Assembly (NCBI RefSeq): GCF_017743995.1
Contig: NZ_JAGHRB010000010.1
Coordinates: 62,001 to 126,000, forward strand
DNA length: 64,000 bases
Reading direction: 5' to 3'
Source: Ruegeria sp. R13_0
GTDB lineage: Bacteria > Pseudomonadota > Alphaproteobacteria > Rhodobacterales > Rhodobacteraceae
Positions 17,713 through 28,200 of this stretch are shown piece after piece. The translations under genes were made by a program, and so were the position numbers. Within the stretch, counting starts at the first letter, position 1. Every line of letters starts with the position of its first letter. Under the pieces are notes generated by a model. It was not told the DNA's origin and searched no databases. It worked only from the letters and a program-made list of their open reading frames with translations.

Positions 17713-17844
17713 CTGGCCCTCCTGTCGTTTGTCTTGCGCAAATACCTATGCGCCAAGCGCCTGAATGCCAAGTGACGCATTGACCTGAGGGCAAAATGCA
17801 GGAAAAGAACCGCCCAAAGGGTATCAAAACACGAGGATTGCGCG

Positions 17845-19035
17845 ATGGGCTGGAAAACACTGGACGATATGGACCTGAACGGCAAACGCGTGCTGGTGCG
17901 CGTAGATATCAACGTGCCGGTCGTTGACGGTGTTGTGACTGACGCCACCCGTATTCAGCGTATTGTTCCCACCGTGCAGCACATTCTGGCATCCGGTGGC
18001 AAACCCATCCTGCTGGCCCATTTCGGCCGTCCCGGCGGTGAGCGACGTGAAAGCCTGTCGCTGAACCAACTTGTCCCGACCTTGGAGTCTGCTTTCGGCG
18101 CGAAGGTCCTGTTCGCCGCCGATTGCGTGGGCACTGAGGCTGAACTGGCTGCCGACGCCTTGCAGTCCGGTCAGGTGTTACTGCTGGAAAACACCCGCTT
18201 CCATGCGGCTGAGACCAAGAACGATCCCGATCTGGCCGCTGGCATGGCGCGTCTGGGCGATATCTATTGCAATGACGCGTTCTCGGCCGCGCACCGCGCC
18301 CATAGCTCGACCGAGGCGCTGGCCCGTTTGCTACCCGCCTGCGCCGGTCGCCTGATGCAGGCCGAGCTTGAAGCGCTGGAGGGCGCTCTGGGCGCACCTA
18401 AACGCCCTGTGACAGCCGTTGTTGGTGGCGCGAAAGTATCCACCAAGTTGGAGCTGCTGGGCAACCTGATCGACAAGGTCGACTATCTGGTCATCGGCGG
18501 CGGTATGGCGAACACGTTCCTTGTCGCCAAGGGCGTTGATGTCGGGAAATCGCTGGCCGAAACCGCGATGAAAGACACCGCGGCGGAGATTCTGGCCAAG
18601 GCCGAAACATCCGGCTGCACTATCTTGCTGCCAGTCGATGTGGTGATCGCCGAGAAATTCGAAGCAAACGCCCCGCATCAGGTTCTGCCCGCCGATCAGT
18701 GTCCCGCAGACAGCATGATCCTGGACGCAGGCCCGGAAAGCGTTGCCGCCATCACCGAGATTTTCGGCAAAAGCCAGACCCTGATCTGGAACGGCCCACT
18801 CGGCGCGTTCGAGTTGGAGCCGTTTGACGCCGCCACCAACGCCGCCGCCCTGAAAGCCGCGGCGCTGACACGCGCGGGTCAGTTGATCTCGGTCGCAGGT
18901 GGCGGGGATACCGTTGCCGCGCTGAATGCATCCGGCGCAGCCAAGGACTTCTCGTATATCTCGACTGCAGGCGGAGCCTTCCTTGAATGGATGGAGGGCA
19001 AGACCCTGCCCGGCGTCGCGGCGTTGGACCAGTGA
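17845..19035 (+). CDS. pgk: Phosphoglycerate kinase
   Basis: A 396-residue cytoplasmic enzyme of glycolysis and gluconeogenesis that interconverts 1,3-bisphosphoglycerate plus ADP and 3-phosphoglycerate plus ATP. Signatures are [13 protein letters not shown] at the N-terminus, [39 protein letters not shown] in the hinge region, and the nucleotide-binding GGGDTVAAL near the end. The ATG has GAGG upstream. Length is standard. It stands before ftsB and the pdh operon. Confidence 0.97.
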   Translation: MGWKTLDDMDLNGKRVLVRVDINVPVVDGVVTDATRIQRIVPTVQHILASGGKPILLAHFGRPGGERRESLSLNQLVPTLESAFGAKVLFAADCVGTEAELAADALQSGQVLLLENTRFHAAETKNDPDLAAGMARLGDIYCNDAFSAAHRAHSSTEALARLLPACAGRLMQAELEALEGALGAPKRPVTAVVGGAKVSTKLELLGNLIDKVDYLVIGGGMANTFLVAKGVDVGKSLAETAMKDTAAEILAKAETSGCTILLPVDVVIAEKFEANAPHQVLPADQCPADSMILDAGPESVAAITEIFGKSQTLIWNGPLGAFELEPFDAATNAAALKAAALTRAGQLISVAGGGDTVAALNASGAAKDFSYISTAGGAFLEWMEGKTLPGVAALDQ

Positions 19036-19196
19036 TCATCGCGGCGCGCTTCCACGCGTGCCGTAAGACAATCTGACTCAACCACGCAATTTTTGCGAAT
19101 CAGGGGATTCACATCCCGAATCACCTGTGACATAGTGCAATCAGAGGCCCACAAAGGGCCCGTTATTGAGGCAGACTTCATACGGCGGTCAACAGA

Positions 19197-19496
19197 GTGT
19201 CCCGTTCCCATCGGCCCGGTTTGGGCGCAGTGTTTTTCTTTTCGGTGGCTTTTATGCTGGGTGTGTACTTCACCTTCGCCGCCGTGCAAGGAGACTATGG
19301 CCTGTTCCGACGGGTTGAGATTTCGGCGGAACGGGACGCCCTGTCACGCGACCTCGCGGCGCTCAAAGCTGAGATCGCCGAGATGGAAAACCTCACCCGC
19401 CGTCTTTCGGACAATTACCTTGATCTCGACCTACTGGATCAACAGGCCCGATCCGTTCTGGGCATGATCCGCGCGGATGAAATCGTCATCCGCTAA
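19197..19496 (+). CDS. ftsB: FtsB/DivIC-like septum formation initiator
   Basis: A 99-residue bitopic division protein: short cytoplasmic start, membrane helix at about 9-29, then a periplasmic coiled coil (about 38-75) and a short C-terminal part with LDLLDQQARSVLGM typical of the family. FtsB joins FtsL and FtsQ to activate septal wall synthesis. The GTG start at 19197 gives the family's usual N-terminus. Its place just upstream of pdhA is common in alphaproteobacteria. Sequence conservation is low, so the call rests on layout plus context. Confidence 0.85.
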   Translation: MSRSHRPGLGAVFFFSVAFMLGVYFTFAAVQGDYGLFRRVEISAERDALSRDLAALKAEIAEMENLTRRLSDNYLDLDLLDQQARSVLGMIRADEIVIR

Positions 19497-19578
19497 CCTC
19501 TTCCTCCCCCTGCACGAATTGCGCAAAGCTACGCTGCGTCATATTTACGCTCGCCAGATCGCAAGAAATGCTCTAAAA

Positions 19579-19600
19579 GATAGTTTAACGCTAAACTATC
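19579..19600. promoter_or_regulatory. Palindromic operator upstream of pdhA
   Basis: A perfect inverted repeat with 9-base arms, GATAGTTTA-ACGC-TAAACTATC, centred 36 bases before the pdhA start codon. Its core TAGTTTA-N4-TAAACTA (19581-19598) is shared with the site before lpd at 4189-4206. The core TAACGCTA also resembles the centre of LacI-family sites such as those of CceR, but the outer bases differ. The regulator is unknown. Confidence 0.78.
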
Positions 19601-19625
19601 TGTCCGAAAGGGGGAGATCGCCACA

Positions 19626-20615
19626 ATGGCCGCGCGAAAAACCACAAAGAAACCAAACGTTTCTGCGGAAGAGCTGAAAACCTACTACCGCGAAATGCTG
19701 TTGATCCGTCGATTCGAAGAAAAGGCGGGGCAACTTTACGGTATGGGTCTGATTGGTGGTTTCTGCCATCTCTACATCGGACAGGAGGCGGTTGTTGTCG
19801 GCCTTGAGGCTGCTGCGAAAGAAGGCGACAAACGCATCACTTCCTATCGCGACCACGGCCACATGCTGGCATGCGGCATGGATCCGGGCGGCGTGATGGC
19901 CGAATTGACCGGGCGCGAGGGCGGTCTGTCCAAGGGCAAAGGCGGCTCGATGCACATGTTCTCCAAAGAGAAGCATTTCTACGGCGGCCACGGCATTGTT
20001 GGCGCTCAGGTCCCACTGGGCGCGGGTCTGGCCTTTGCGGACAAGTACAAAGAGAACGGCGGCGTGACCTTCACCTATTTCGGTGATGGCGCAGCAAACC
20101 AGGGTCAGGTCTACGAGACGTTCAACATGGCCGCCCTCTGGGATCTGCCGGTCGTCTTCGTGATCGAGAACAACCAATATGCGATGGGCACGGCGCAGGC
20201 TCGCTCGACCTCCTCGCCTGACATCTATGTCCGGGGCGAGGCGTTCGGCATCCCCGGCGAGATCGTCAACGGAATGGATGTGCTGGCCGTCAAAGCCGCC
20301 GGCGAAAAGGCTGTCGCACACTGCCGAGCAGGCAAAGGCCCCTACATCCTTGAGGTCAAAACCTACCGCTACCGTGGCCACTCAATGTCCGACCCGGCCA
20401 AGTACCGCACCCGCGAAGAGGTTCAGAAGGTACGCGAGCAAAGCGACCCGATCGAACATGTGCGCGAGCTGCTGCTGACCGGCAAACATGCGACCGAGGA
20501 TGACCTCAAGGCGATCGACAAAGAAATCAAAGAAGTCGTGAACCAAGCCGCCGAATTCTCGAAAGAAAGCCCCGAGCCGTCGCTGGACGAGCTCTGGACA
20601 GATATTTACGCCTGA
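19626..20615 (+). CDS. pdhA: Pyruvate dehydrogenase E1 alpha subunit
   Basis: A 329-residue subunit of the thiamine-diphosphate E1 that decarboxylates pyruvate and hands the acetyl group to the E2 lipoyl arm. The ThDP-binding block is FGDGAANQGQVYE followed by VFVIENNQYAMGT. Also visible are FCHLYIGQEAV, KGGSMHMFS and the phosphorylation-loop region YRYRGHSMSDP, conserved even in bacteria that lack the kinase. The gene opens the operon pdhA-pdhB-DUF5076-pdhC, 15 bases before pdhB, with GGGGGAG before the ATG and a palindromic operator in the leader. Confidence 0.97.
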   Translation: MAARKTTKKPNVSAEELKTYYREMLLIRRFEEKAGQLYGMGLIGGFCHLYIGQEAVVVGLEAAAKEGDKRITSYRDHGHMLACGMDPGGVMAELTGREGGLSKGKGGSMHMFSKEKHFYGGHGIVGAQVPLGAGLAFADKYKENGGVTFTYFGDGAANQGQVYETFNMAALWDLPVVFVIENNQYAMGTAQARSTSSPDIYVRGEAFGIPGEIVNGMDVLAVKAAGEKAVAHCRAGKGPYILEVKTYRYRGHSMSDPAKYRTREEVQKVREQSDPIEHVRELLLTGKHATEDDLKAIDKEIKEVVNQAAEFSKESPEPSLDELWTDIYA

Positions 20616-20630
20616 GAGGACGAATAAGAC

Positions 20631-22004
20631 ATGGCAACCGAAATTCTCATGCCCGCCCTTTCGCCCACGATGGAAGAGGGCACGCTGGCCAAATGGTTGG
20701 TCAAGGAAGGCGACACCGTATCTTCCGGCGACATCATGGCCGAGATCGAAACCGACAAGGCCACGATGGAGTTCGAGGCCGTTGACGAAGGTATCGTCGG
20801 CAAAATCCTGATCAGCGAAGGCACTGAAGGGGTCAAGGTCAACACCCCCATCGCGATCCTTGTGGAAGAAGGCGAAGACGCTTCCGCCCTGCCCGCGGCT
20901 GCCCCCGCAGCCGCAGCGGTGACCGAGGCCGCCCCTGCGGCGGTTGAGGCCCCCGCTCCTGCAGCTGCCGCCCCGGCCGCTCCGGTTGTGGACCTGTCGC
21001 CGGATTGGCCCGCAGATGCCGAGATGAAGTCCGAAACCGTCCGCGAAGCACTACGCGATGCGATGGCAGAAGAAATGCGCGGTGACGAAGATGTTTACCT
21101 GATGGGCGAAGAAGTCGCCGAGTATCAGGGCGCCTATAAGATCAGCCAGGGTCTTTTGGACGAGTTCGGCCCCAAACGCGTGATCGATACCCCGATCACA
21201 GAGCATGGCTTTGCCGGTATCGCGGTTGGTTCAGCCTTTGGTGGCCTGAAGCCAATCGTCGAATTCATGACCTTCAACTTCGCCATGCAGGCGATTGACC
21301 AGATCATCAACTCCGCCGCTAAGACGCTCTATATGTCCGGCGGTCAGATGGGTTGCCCTATCGTGTTCCGTGGCCCCAACGGTGCCGCCGCCCGCGTGGC
21401 AGCGCAGCACTCACAGGACTATGCCGCGTGGTACATGCAGATCCCCGGTCTGAAAGTTGTCATGCCCTATTCGGCGGCCGACGCCAAAGGTCTTCTGAAA
21501 TCGGCGATCCGCGACCCCAACCCAGTGATCTTCCTGGAAAACGAAATCCTCTACGGACGCACTTTCGACGTACCGCAAGTGGATGACCTAGCCATTCCTC
21601 TGGGCAAGGCCCGCATCTGGCGCGAAGGCTCGGACGTGACCATCGTCAGCTTCGGCATTGGCATGCAGTATGCCCTCGAAGCCGCCGACAAACTGGCCGA
21701 AGAGGGCATCAGCGCCGAGGTCATCGACCTGCGCACCATCCGTCCGATGGACACTGGCGCGATCATCAACTCGGTGATGAAAACCAACCGTCTTGTGACC
21801 GTCGAAGAAGGCTGGCCGCAAGGCTCGGTCGGCAGCTACATCAGCTCGGTCGTGATGCAAGAGGCGTTCGACTATCTCGACGCGCCGGTCATCAACTGCA
21901 CCGGAAAGGATGTTCCGATGCCCTATGCCGCGAACCTCGAAAAGCTGGCCCTGATCACCACGGATGAGGTGATCGCTGCCGTCAAACAGGTGACCTACCG
22001 GTAA
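20631..22004 (+). CDS. pdhB: Pyruvate dehydrogenase E1 beta subunit with lipoyl domain
   Basis: A 457-residue E1 beta subunit of the alphaproteobacterial type. An N-terminal lipoyl domain (about 1-80, with the lipoylated lysine in [10 protein letters not shown]) is joined by an Ala/Pro-rich linker (about 85-118) to the E1 beta core (about 128-457), including [17 protein letters not shown] and [16 protein letters not shown]. The lipoyl domain is nearly identical to that of pdhC downstream, a sign of duplication or gene conversion. The stop TAA overlaps the next start ATG. Confidence 0.97.
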   Translation: MATEILMPALSPTMEEGTLAKWLVKEGDTVSSGDIMAEIETDKATMEFEAVDEGIVGKILISEGTEGVKVNTPIAILVEEGEDASALPAAAPAAAAVTEAAPAAVEAPAPAAAAPAAPVVDLSPDWPADAEMKSETVREALRDAMAEEMRGDEDVYLMGEEVAEYQGAYKISQGLLDEFGPKRVIDTPITEHGFAGIAVGSAFGGLKPIVEFMTFNFAMQAIDQIINSAAKTLYMSGGQMGCPIVFRGPNGAAARVAAQHSQDYAAWYMQIPGLKVVMPYSAADAKGLLKSAIRDPNPVIFLENEILYGRTFDVPQVDDLAIPLGKARIWREGSDVTIVSFGIGMQYALEAADKLAEEGISAEVIDLRTIRPMDTGAIINSVMKTNRLVTVEEGWPQGSVGSYISSVVMQEAFDYLDAPVINCTGKDVPMPYAANLEKLALITTDEVIAAVKQVTYR

Positions 22005-22264
22005 TGGAGATCAGGGGCCGCGATCCAGCAACCGAATGCTACCGTGTCGAGATTGACATCGACAACCGCATCGTACGGGCGCTTGTGCCCGAGCGATTGG
22101 CGGCGGATATGCGGTTGATAGGCGCGCGCCCATCGCACCAGACCGCTTATGTCTGGATGGCGGAGAACAAAGAAAAAATCGAGGCTGCGATCGCGACGCT
22201 CGCACGCGGCACCGGGCGCCCCAAGGCGCCCTTTGACCAAATTACTCTGATTGAGGAGCGCTGA
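22004..22264 (+). CDS. DUF5076 family small protein in pdh operon
   Basis: An 86-residue soluble protein ([20 protein letters not shown]) of the DUF5076 family, function unknown. It shows a compact alpha/beta pattern with no catalytic motif I can name. It is wedged between pdhB (1-base overlap) and pdhC (1-base gap), so it is made together with the complex subunits. That suggests a structural or regulatory accessory of pyruvate dehydrogenase, which is inference from position only. Confidence 0.75.
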   Translation: MEIRGRDPATECYRVEIDIDNRIVRALVPERLAADMRLIGARPSHQTAYVWMAENKEKIEAAIATLARGTGRPKAPFDQITLIEER

Positions 22265-22265
22265 A

Positions 22266-23570
22266 ATGCCCACCGAAATCCTAATGCCCGCCCTGTCTCC
22301 GACCATGGAGGAAGGCACCCTTGCCAAATGGCTGGTCAAAGAGGGCGACACCGTCTCCTCCGGCGATCTGCTGGCCGAGATCGAAACCGACAAGGCCACG
22401 ATGGAGTTCGAGGCTGTTGACGAAGGCACCATCGGCAAGATTCTGATCCCGGAAGGCTCCGAAGGGGTCAAGGTCAACACTGCCATCGCAGTTCTGCTGG
22501 AAGATGGCGAAAGCGCCGATGATATTGGCACAACACCGGCAGCGGCCCCAGCGGCTGCACCTGCAGCCGCCGCGAGTAACGAGGTCGCCGCGCCAGCGGC
22601 ATCCGAGGCGCCCGCCCCTGCCCCGGCAGCGCCTGCCAAAGCCGATGGTGGTCGTATCTTCGCCTCACCGCTGGCCCGTCGCATCGCGGCGCAAAAGGGC
22701 CTCGATCTGGCACAAATCACTGGCTCGGGCCCTCATGGTCGCATCGTCAAAGCGGATGTCGAAAGCGCAACCGCAGCGCCAGCAGCAGCCGCTCCGGCCC
22801 CTGCCGCAGCAGCCACGCCCGCAGCGGCGGCACCGGCTGGCCCATCGGCAGATGCCGTGGCCAAGATGTACGAGGGTCGCGACTACGAGGAAATCAAGCT
22901 CGACGGCATGCGCAAGACCATTGCCGCGCGCCTGTCCGAGGCCAAGCAGACCATCCCGCATTTCTACCTGCGCCGCGATATCAAACTGGACGCGTTGCTC
23001 AAATTCCGCAGCCAGTTGAACAAGCAGCTGGAAGGTCGGGGCGTGAAGCTCAGCGTTAACGACTTCATCATCAAAGCCGTCGCCAACGCGCTACAGCAGG
23101 TGCCCGAATGCAACGCAGTCTGGGCGGGCGACCGCGTGCTGCAGTTGAAACCGTCTGATGTGGCCGTTGCGGTTGCGATCGAAGGCGGTCTGTTCACTCC
23201 AGTCCTGCAGGATGCCGACACCAAGTCTCTTTCTGCTCTTTCGACCGAGATGAAGGACCTTGCTGGTCGCGCCCGCGAACGCAAGCTGGCTCCGCATGAA
23301 TATCAAGGCGGCACGTTTGCAGTTTCGAACCTCGGCATGTTCGGCATCGACAATTTCGACGCCATCGTGAACCCGCCGCATGCCGGTATTCTTGCGGTCG
23401 GCACAGGCCTGAAAAAGCCCGTTGTCGGCGAAGACGGAGAGCTTACGGTCGCCACCGTGATGTCCGTCACGATGTCGGTGGATCACAGGGTCATCGACGG
23501 CGCGCTTGGGGCCCAGTTGCTGCAAGCCATCGTTGAAAACCTTGAAAATCCGATGGTCATGCTGGCCTGA
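22266..23570 (+). CDS. pdhC: Pyruvate dehydrogenase E2, dihydrolipoamide acetyltransferase
   Basis: A 434-residue E2 core subunit that takes the acetyl group on its lipoyl arm and passes it to CoA. One lipoyl domain (about 1-80, lysine in [10 protein letters not shown]), an Ala/Pro linker, a peripheral-subunit-binding domain ([17 protein letters not shown], about 138-172), a second Ala-rich linker and the catalytic domain ending with the active-site [12 protein letters not shown]. The start at 22266 was chosen because GAGGAG is 6 bases upstream and the N-terminus aligns with that of pdhB. Confidence 0.97.
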   Translation: MPTEILMPALSPTMEEGTLAKWLVKEGDTVSSGDLLAEIETDKATMEFEAVDEGTIGKILIPEGSEGVKVNTAIAVLLEDGESADDIGTTPAAAPAAAPAAAASNEVAAPAASEAPAPAPAAPAKADGGRIFASPLARRIAAQKGLDLAQITGSGPHGRIVKADVESATAAPAAAAPAPAAAATPAAAAPAGPSADAVAKMYEGRDYEEIKLDGMRKTIAARLSEAKQTIPHFYLRRDIKLDALLKFRSQLNKQLEGRGVKLSVNDFIIKAVANALQQVPECNAVWAGDRVLQLKPSDVAVAVAIEGGLFTPVLQDADTKSLSALSTEMKDLAGRARERKLAPHEYQGGTFAVSNLGMFGIDNFDAIVNPPHAGILAVGTGLKKPVVGEDGELTVATVMSVTMSVDHRVIDGALGAQLLQAIVENLENPMVMLA

Positions 23571-23580
23571 TCAAACTCTG

Positions 23581-23718
23581 CCCGCCGGGGTCCGACCTCG
23601 GCGGGTGCTCTCACGATCACGGCCACGATGTGAGCAAGCGTGATCGCCCCATAGGTTGCTTCCGCAACCGCACCCTCCCACCTTTGGATCAGACGGTTTT
23701 GAAAACCAAAGGTGGCCC
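23581..23718 (+). promoter_or_regulatory. Folded leader that buries a ribosome binding site
   Basis: Four hairpins in 138 bases between pdhC and the next small gene. First, 23581-23605 with CCCGCCG/CGGCGGG, possibly the pdh terminator though it lacks a T-run. Second, CGATCACG (23614-23621) with CGTGATCG (23639-23646). Third, GGTTGC-TTCC-GCAACC (23654-23669). Fourth, a perfect 10-bp stem CCACCTTTGG (23678-23687) with CCAAAGGTGG (23706-23715), whose right arm holds the AAAGGTGG ribosome binding site three bases before the ATG at 23719. This architecture would keep translation off until the stem opens. Confidence 0.6.
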
Positions 23719-23958
23719 ATGCGCTTTTCTGATTTGACCAAGGCTTTGCTTATCGTTGCAGCGACAGCGACTGCGGCGAACACGGCATTCGCAAAACCCA
23801 ACAGCTATCCGGGTGAGAATTCCAGGTTCAAATCCAGTGATCCCGCCGTGATCGCCCAGCAAAAAGCCGAGCGCCAGAAACGCGTTGACGAGCGCAAGGC
23901 ACGGCGGGAGCAAAGGCGGCAGGAGCGGTTGAACCGAAAGAACAACCGCTCGAACTGA
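23719..23958 (+). CDS. Small secreted basic protein, unknown function
   Basis: A 79-residue protein I do not recognise. It has a signal peptide (MRFSDLTKALLIVAATATAA, cleavage likely after AFA near residue 25), then a short polar part and a strongly charged helical tail rich in Arg, Lys, Glu and Gln (about 45-75). It is therefore probably a periplasmic, nucleic-acid- or membrane-binding peptide. The ribosome binding site is inside a 10-bp stem, pointing to translational control. It ends 3 bases before the convergent cysE stop. Confidence 0.65.
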   Translation: MRFSDLTKALLIVAATATAANTAFAKPNSYPGENSRFKSSDPAVIAQQKAERQKRVDERKARREQRRQERLNRKNNRSN

Positions 23959-23961
23959 GCT

Positions 23962-24771
23962 TTATTGGTCCTTGCCCAGCATGTGGTCCATCGAGATTGA
24001 GGGCTGATCGCACCCCGCCTCGCCCACGATTTTGGCCGGGATGCCGGCAACTGTCTTGCAAGCGGGAACCTCTTGCAGCACCACCGATCCTGCGGCGATC
24101 CGGCTGCAGTGGCCGACCTCAATGTTGCCAAGAACCTTAGCCCCGGCACCGATCAGAACGCCATCACCGATCTTGGGATGGCGCTGTTCTTCTTCCTTGC
24201 CGGTCCCGCCCAGTGTCACGGAATGCAGCATCGAGACATTGTCACCAACCACAGCAGTCTCACCAATCACGATGGAATGAGCGTGGTCGATCATGATCCC
24301 TTTGCCCATCTTGGCGGCGGGGTGAATGTCGATGCCGAAAATCTCGGACGAGCGCATCTGGAAGAAATAGGCCAGATCATGTCGACCCTTACGCCACAAC
24401 CAGTGGGCCACGCGATAGGCCTGCATCGCCTGATAGCCTTTGAAATAGAGGATCGGCTGCAGCAGGCGGTGGCAGGCTGGGTCGCGTTCGTAAACGGCCA
24501 TCAGGTCCGCGCGCGCGGCCTCAATCAAGCTTGGATCGTCGGCATAGGCCTCGTCCACGATCTCACGCAGGACCATCATCGACATCTCGTTCGAACACAG
24601 CTTGGCCGCCACTCGGTACGACAATGCCCGCTCAAGGCTGCGGTGATGCAGAATACAGGCATGCACCAGCCCGCCCATCAGGGGCTCTTGCTCAACGGCG
24701 GTATGGGCCTCGGTCGTGATCCGGTTCCAGACCGGGTCGACGGGGGTCACGTGGCTGCGCTTTTCAAACAT
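23962..24771 (-). CDS. cysE: Serine O-acetyltransferase
   Basis: A 269-residue enzyme that acetylates serine with acetyl-CoA, the first step of cysteine synthesis. An N-terminal helical SATase domain (about 10-140, with AVYERDPACHRLLQPILYFKG) is followed by a left-handed beta helix of hexapeptide repeats (about 145-240) holding the catalytic MIDHAHSIVIGETAVVGDNV and VTLGGTGK. It has the C-terminal tail that takes part in cysteine feedback and cysteine synthase binding. The gene lies directly beyond the end of the GTA cluster. Confidence 0.96.
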   Translation of the reverse strand: MFEKRSHVTPVDPVWNRITTEAHTAVEQEPLMGGLVHACILHHRSLERALSYRVAAKLCSNEMSMMVLREIVDEAYADDPSLIEAARADLMAVYERDPACHRLLQPILYFKGYQAMQAYRVAHWLWRKGRHDLAYFFQMRSSEIFGIDIHPAAKMGKGIMIDHAHSIVIGETAVVGDNVSMLHSVTLGGTGKEEEQRHPKIGDGVLIGAGAKVLGNIEVGHCSRIAAGSVVLQEVPACKTVAGIPAKIVGEAGCDQPSISMDHMLGKDQ

Positions 24772-24881
24772 GGCTTTGATCCTTTGCTGCGCCTAGCATG
24801 CCATTTAGTGGCAAAAACGCCAAACGCAAACCCGTGATCTGTAACTTAACCAAAATGAATATGTTCCAGGAGGGGGCTGGC

Positions 24882-24903
24882 GCCTCTTGGTACTACAAGA
24901 GGC
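24882..24903. terminator. Hairpin at the end of the GTA cluster
   Basis: Stem GCCTCTTG / CAAGAGGC with a 6-base loop, touching the stop codon of the last minus-strand gene (24903). There is no clear T-run on the minus strand, so it may be a weak terminator or an RNA-stabilising hairpin for the GTA transcript. Confidence 0.45.
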
Positions 24904-25199
24904 TAGCCCAACGCCCGCCGGGTCTGAAATCGTATCAACTGGCGCAAAACCATCTCAAAACACTGGCAATAGGTCGGATCATCAAAGCCCGGTTCATCCG
25001 CCAGCACCCGCGTGCGGGCGGCTGTCATCAGGGATCCGTTGCCATATACCGGATGCAGCCGCCCGGTGCGCTGGACATGGCGGTCGGCCAGTTCAGCCTC
25101 GGTCACCATCTTGATGCAGAGCGTTCGGCGGCTGCACTGCGGCACGGCCAACAAGGCCCGTGCCGCAGCGCTGACATCTCCGTGGAGGACAGGGCGCAC
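24903..25199 (-). CDS. Conserved small protein following GTA g15
   Basis: A 98-residue soluble protein (MRPVLHGDVSAAARALLAVP) of unknown function. It starts 5 bases after the stop of GTA g15 and on the same strand, so it is probably the last gene of the GTA transcript. It contains four cysteines, two of them close together (TYCQCFEM), and an Arg-rich helix SRRTLCIKMV. No domain is recognised. A GTA-related or neutral role is inferred from position only. Confidence 0.65.
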   Translation of the reverse strand: MRPVLHGDVSAAARALLAVPQCSRRTLCIKMVTEAELADRHVQRTGRLHPVYGNGSLMTAARTRVLADEPGFDDPTYCQCFEMVLRQLIRFQTRRALG

Positions 25200-25204
25200 A
25201 GGTC

Positions 25205-28200
25205 TTACGCGACCTGAATACGCGCTGCAGGGCCGGCGCCATATATGGCCGAGATTTGCGCGATCTCGACCGCATATCCACCCGTCAGGCCATCGGCGGA
25301 CTTCACAGCAGCAGCATATGCCCAGCGCGGTTCAGGCACGATCTCTTCACGAATCAAAGCACCATTGGCCCGCACACGGATAAGGTAGGATTCGCTTTCC
25401 TCGCCCAGTGGGACATCCAGACCCGCCCAGTCATCCCCTTCGATCCGCGTGCGCCTGATCCAACTGAACGTATCCTCATCCGACGCGGCCTGCACAGACA
25501 CATGCACCGGCGCGTAAGGGCGTAGGCCATTCCCGTCGAAAGCCTCGACCAGATACTCGTAAGATGGGTCGTCATACCCGCGCGAGGCCGGACCGATCCG
25601 AAAGTGCCGGGCCACACGCCGTTCACTCGGCAACAGGCTGGTCTGCGCCACACGCTCATCCAGCAGGACAAAGGTTGACCCTTCGGGCCAGACGTCTGGC
25701 ATCAGTGCGTCCGTTCCCAGCTGACCACGTAGGCGACCGGAGAGGGCATAGACGCCCGGCTCTTGCAGGGCGGCATCAGAGAACTGAAATACCTCCCAAT
25801 TGCCTGGCGTTCCATCGCCGATCGCCGCCAGATTGGCCCCGTTCAGCAAGGAAGTACGCGGACGGGATTCCAGAATGCCATCAATCAGCTTGACCCGCAG
25901 GGGGGCGCCCTCATCCCAGATTCCGGCTGAGGCGCGACGCAGCGGCGTTTCCGTAAAGCCCATCACCGCCTGGTCCGAAATGACGTCGCGCAGCGCATAG
26001 TCCTCATCCCTGGCCGAGGCATGGACGGCGACGCTACCGGGCCAGGGATCGGCCGAGACAGCGAGATACGGCGCGTGCGGAGCCTCTGTCCCCGTCAACA
26101 GCGGCAGGTCCATGAACACCGGCACGACGGGCACAGGGGCGACGAAGTGCCGGATCGCGACCGGATCGTCCTGCAACCCGTTGGCCGTGTAGACGCCACG
26201 TTCGATCCGCACCGCCTCGGCCAGCTGCAGGTCGGCTTTTTCCAACCGGTCAATACGGTAGAGCGCGCTGCCGTCCTGTTCAGACAGGCGAACCACGTCT
26301 CCGACCCCCAGATGCAACAGAGAGGGAGGCAAGGCAAACCGGGCGGTGTCACGGGACACGCGCGCCTCGCTGAGCCAGCGCTCGGCGGTCTGGCGACCCT
26401 CGGCACGGGTCATGGACAGGGGCATCTCGTTGACGGCAACCGCATGGGTCTGCGCGTCGGGAAGAACGGCCTCTTCCGCGACCAGATCGTGATCGGCATC
26501 CGATTGAACAAAGCGCAGGCGGACACGTCCGGTCATCTCGGCCTCGGCCTCGCGACGGTATTCCACGGTGCCGTCGAGATCGGAGCTGACAGCCAGATGA
26601 TCCGGATCCAGCGCCACAGCACCAAACCCATCACGTGTCTGGAACCGCAGAACACCGTCCCGTTCAATCGCATCAAACCCATAGCGCAGCATCAACGGCT
26701 GCAACGCCGAACGCGCGTCCGAGACGTCCTCGACCGCGTAGCCCCGGACCACGCCATAGAGCTGCGAGACATCAATATCGGTAACCCCTGCCCCATGGCA
26801 GATTTCGGTCACCACCGAGGCCAGCGTGCGCGCGCCGGATCGACCGTTCAGCCAATGCCCTCGGGCGTAGTTTTCGCCATCGTCCCATTGGCTTCGCAGG
26901 TTCGGAAAGGTGGGATAAGGGCGCGCGTCCCAGGCCCAGACATAGGCGTTGGAGAGGTCCAACATCGGGCCGTCATAGATCTCGGATACCGGGTTGTTCT
27001 GCGGCTCGGACCAGTAGCCCAGCGTTGCCGTCAGATATTGCACCTGAATGAAGTCATCCCTGAGGCCGTTGGAATGCGGTGGCAGGCTCGATTCCGAGGA
27101 TTTGGGATCGAGAAACTTGTTCGGCTGGTTGGTGCCTTTATCCACGGCCGCGCAGCCCAGCTCCGTGAACCAGATCGGCTTGGACCCCGGCACCCAATCG
27201 GTCGGATCATTCTGGCGAGCGCCGCCAATCCGTTCGTGATGCCAGTTCGACCACCAGTTCCGCAGGTCCTTATAGCGCCAGATCCACGGCTCATCATGGG
27301 TGCTGTCCTCGATCGGCGTGCGAATCTGCGCCTCGGCCTCTTCGGGCGACGCATAGTACCAGTCATAGCCTTCACCACCTTCGACATTGGCGCGCAGGTA
27401 GTCCAGATTATAGATCGACCCGGCATCGGCATCCTGATGATCTTCACCATCGCGCCAATCGGACAGAGGCATGTAGTTATCGATACCGACGAAGTCGATA
27501 TTTTCATCCGCCCAAAGGGGATCGAGGTGAAAGAACCTGTCTCCTGTCCCCGAGGGTTGATAGCCGAAATATTCGCTCCAATCCGCTGCATAACCGATCT
27601 TGGTATCCGGCCCGAGAATTTGGCGCACGTCCGCAGCCAACTGGCGCAGTTGTTCGACGGCAGGAAAGCCGTTTTCTCCGCGAATTTGCGTCAGACCCCG
27701 CATTTCGGAACTGATGCAAAAGGAACTTACGCCACCTGCAATCTGGCAGAGGGTGGCATAGTGCAGGATAAAGCGACGCAGCCCCCATTCCTCCGGGCCG
27801 GAATAGGTCACCTGCCCTGCACTGATGCCAAAATCGCTGACCTGAGCCGCCCCGAAAAACGCGGCCACCTGCGCGTCGGCGTCGGCTGTCTGGTCCGGCG
27901 ACCCATCGCGCCCCGGAGCCACGTCCAGCGTGATCCGTCCGCGCCAGGGCAGATGCGGTTGCTCTCCGTCCGACCAGGGGTCGGGCAAGCCGTTCTGCTG
28001 CAATTGATCCATCAGAATGAACGGGTAGAACATTACATCCTTGCCGCTCTCCTTCAGATGCTGGATCGCCTGCACAACCGCGCCATCCGCCGGGGTGCCT
28101 CCGTAAACGGGTCGGTCATCCTGATGCTGGACCACCTCGGCCGTATGGCGCCGCAGGCCCGACACGACCCACGGCATGTTCACACCATCTATGTCATCGC

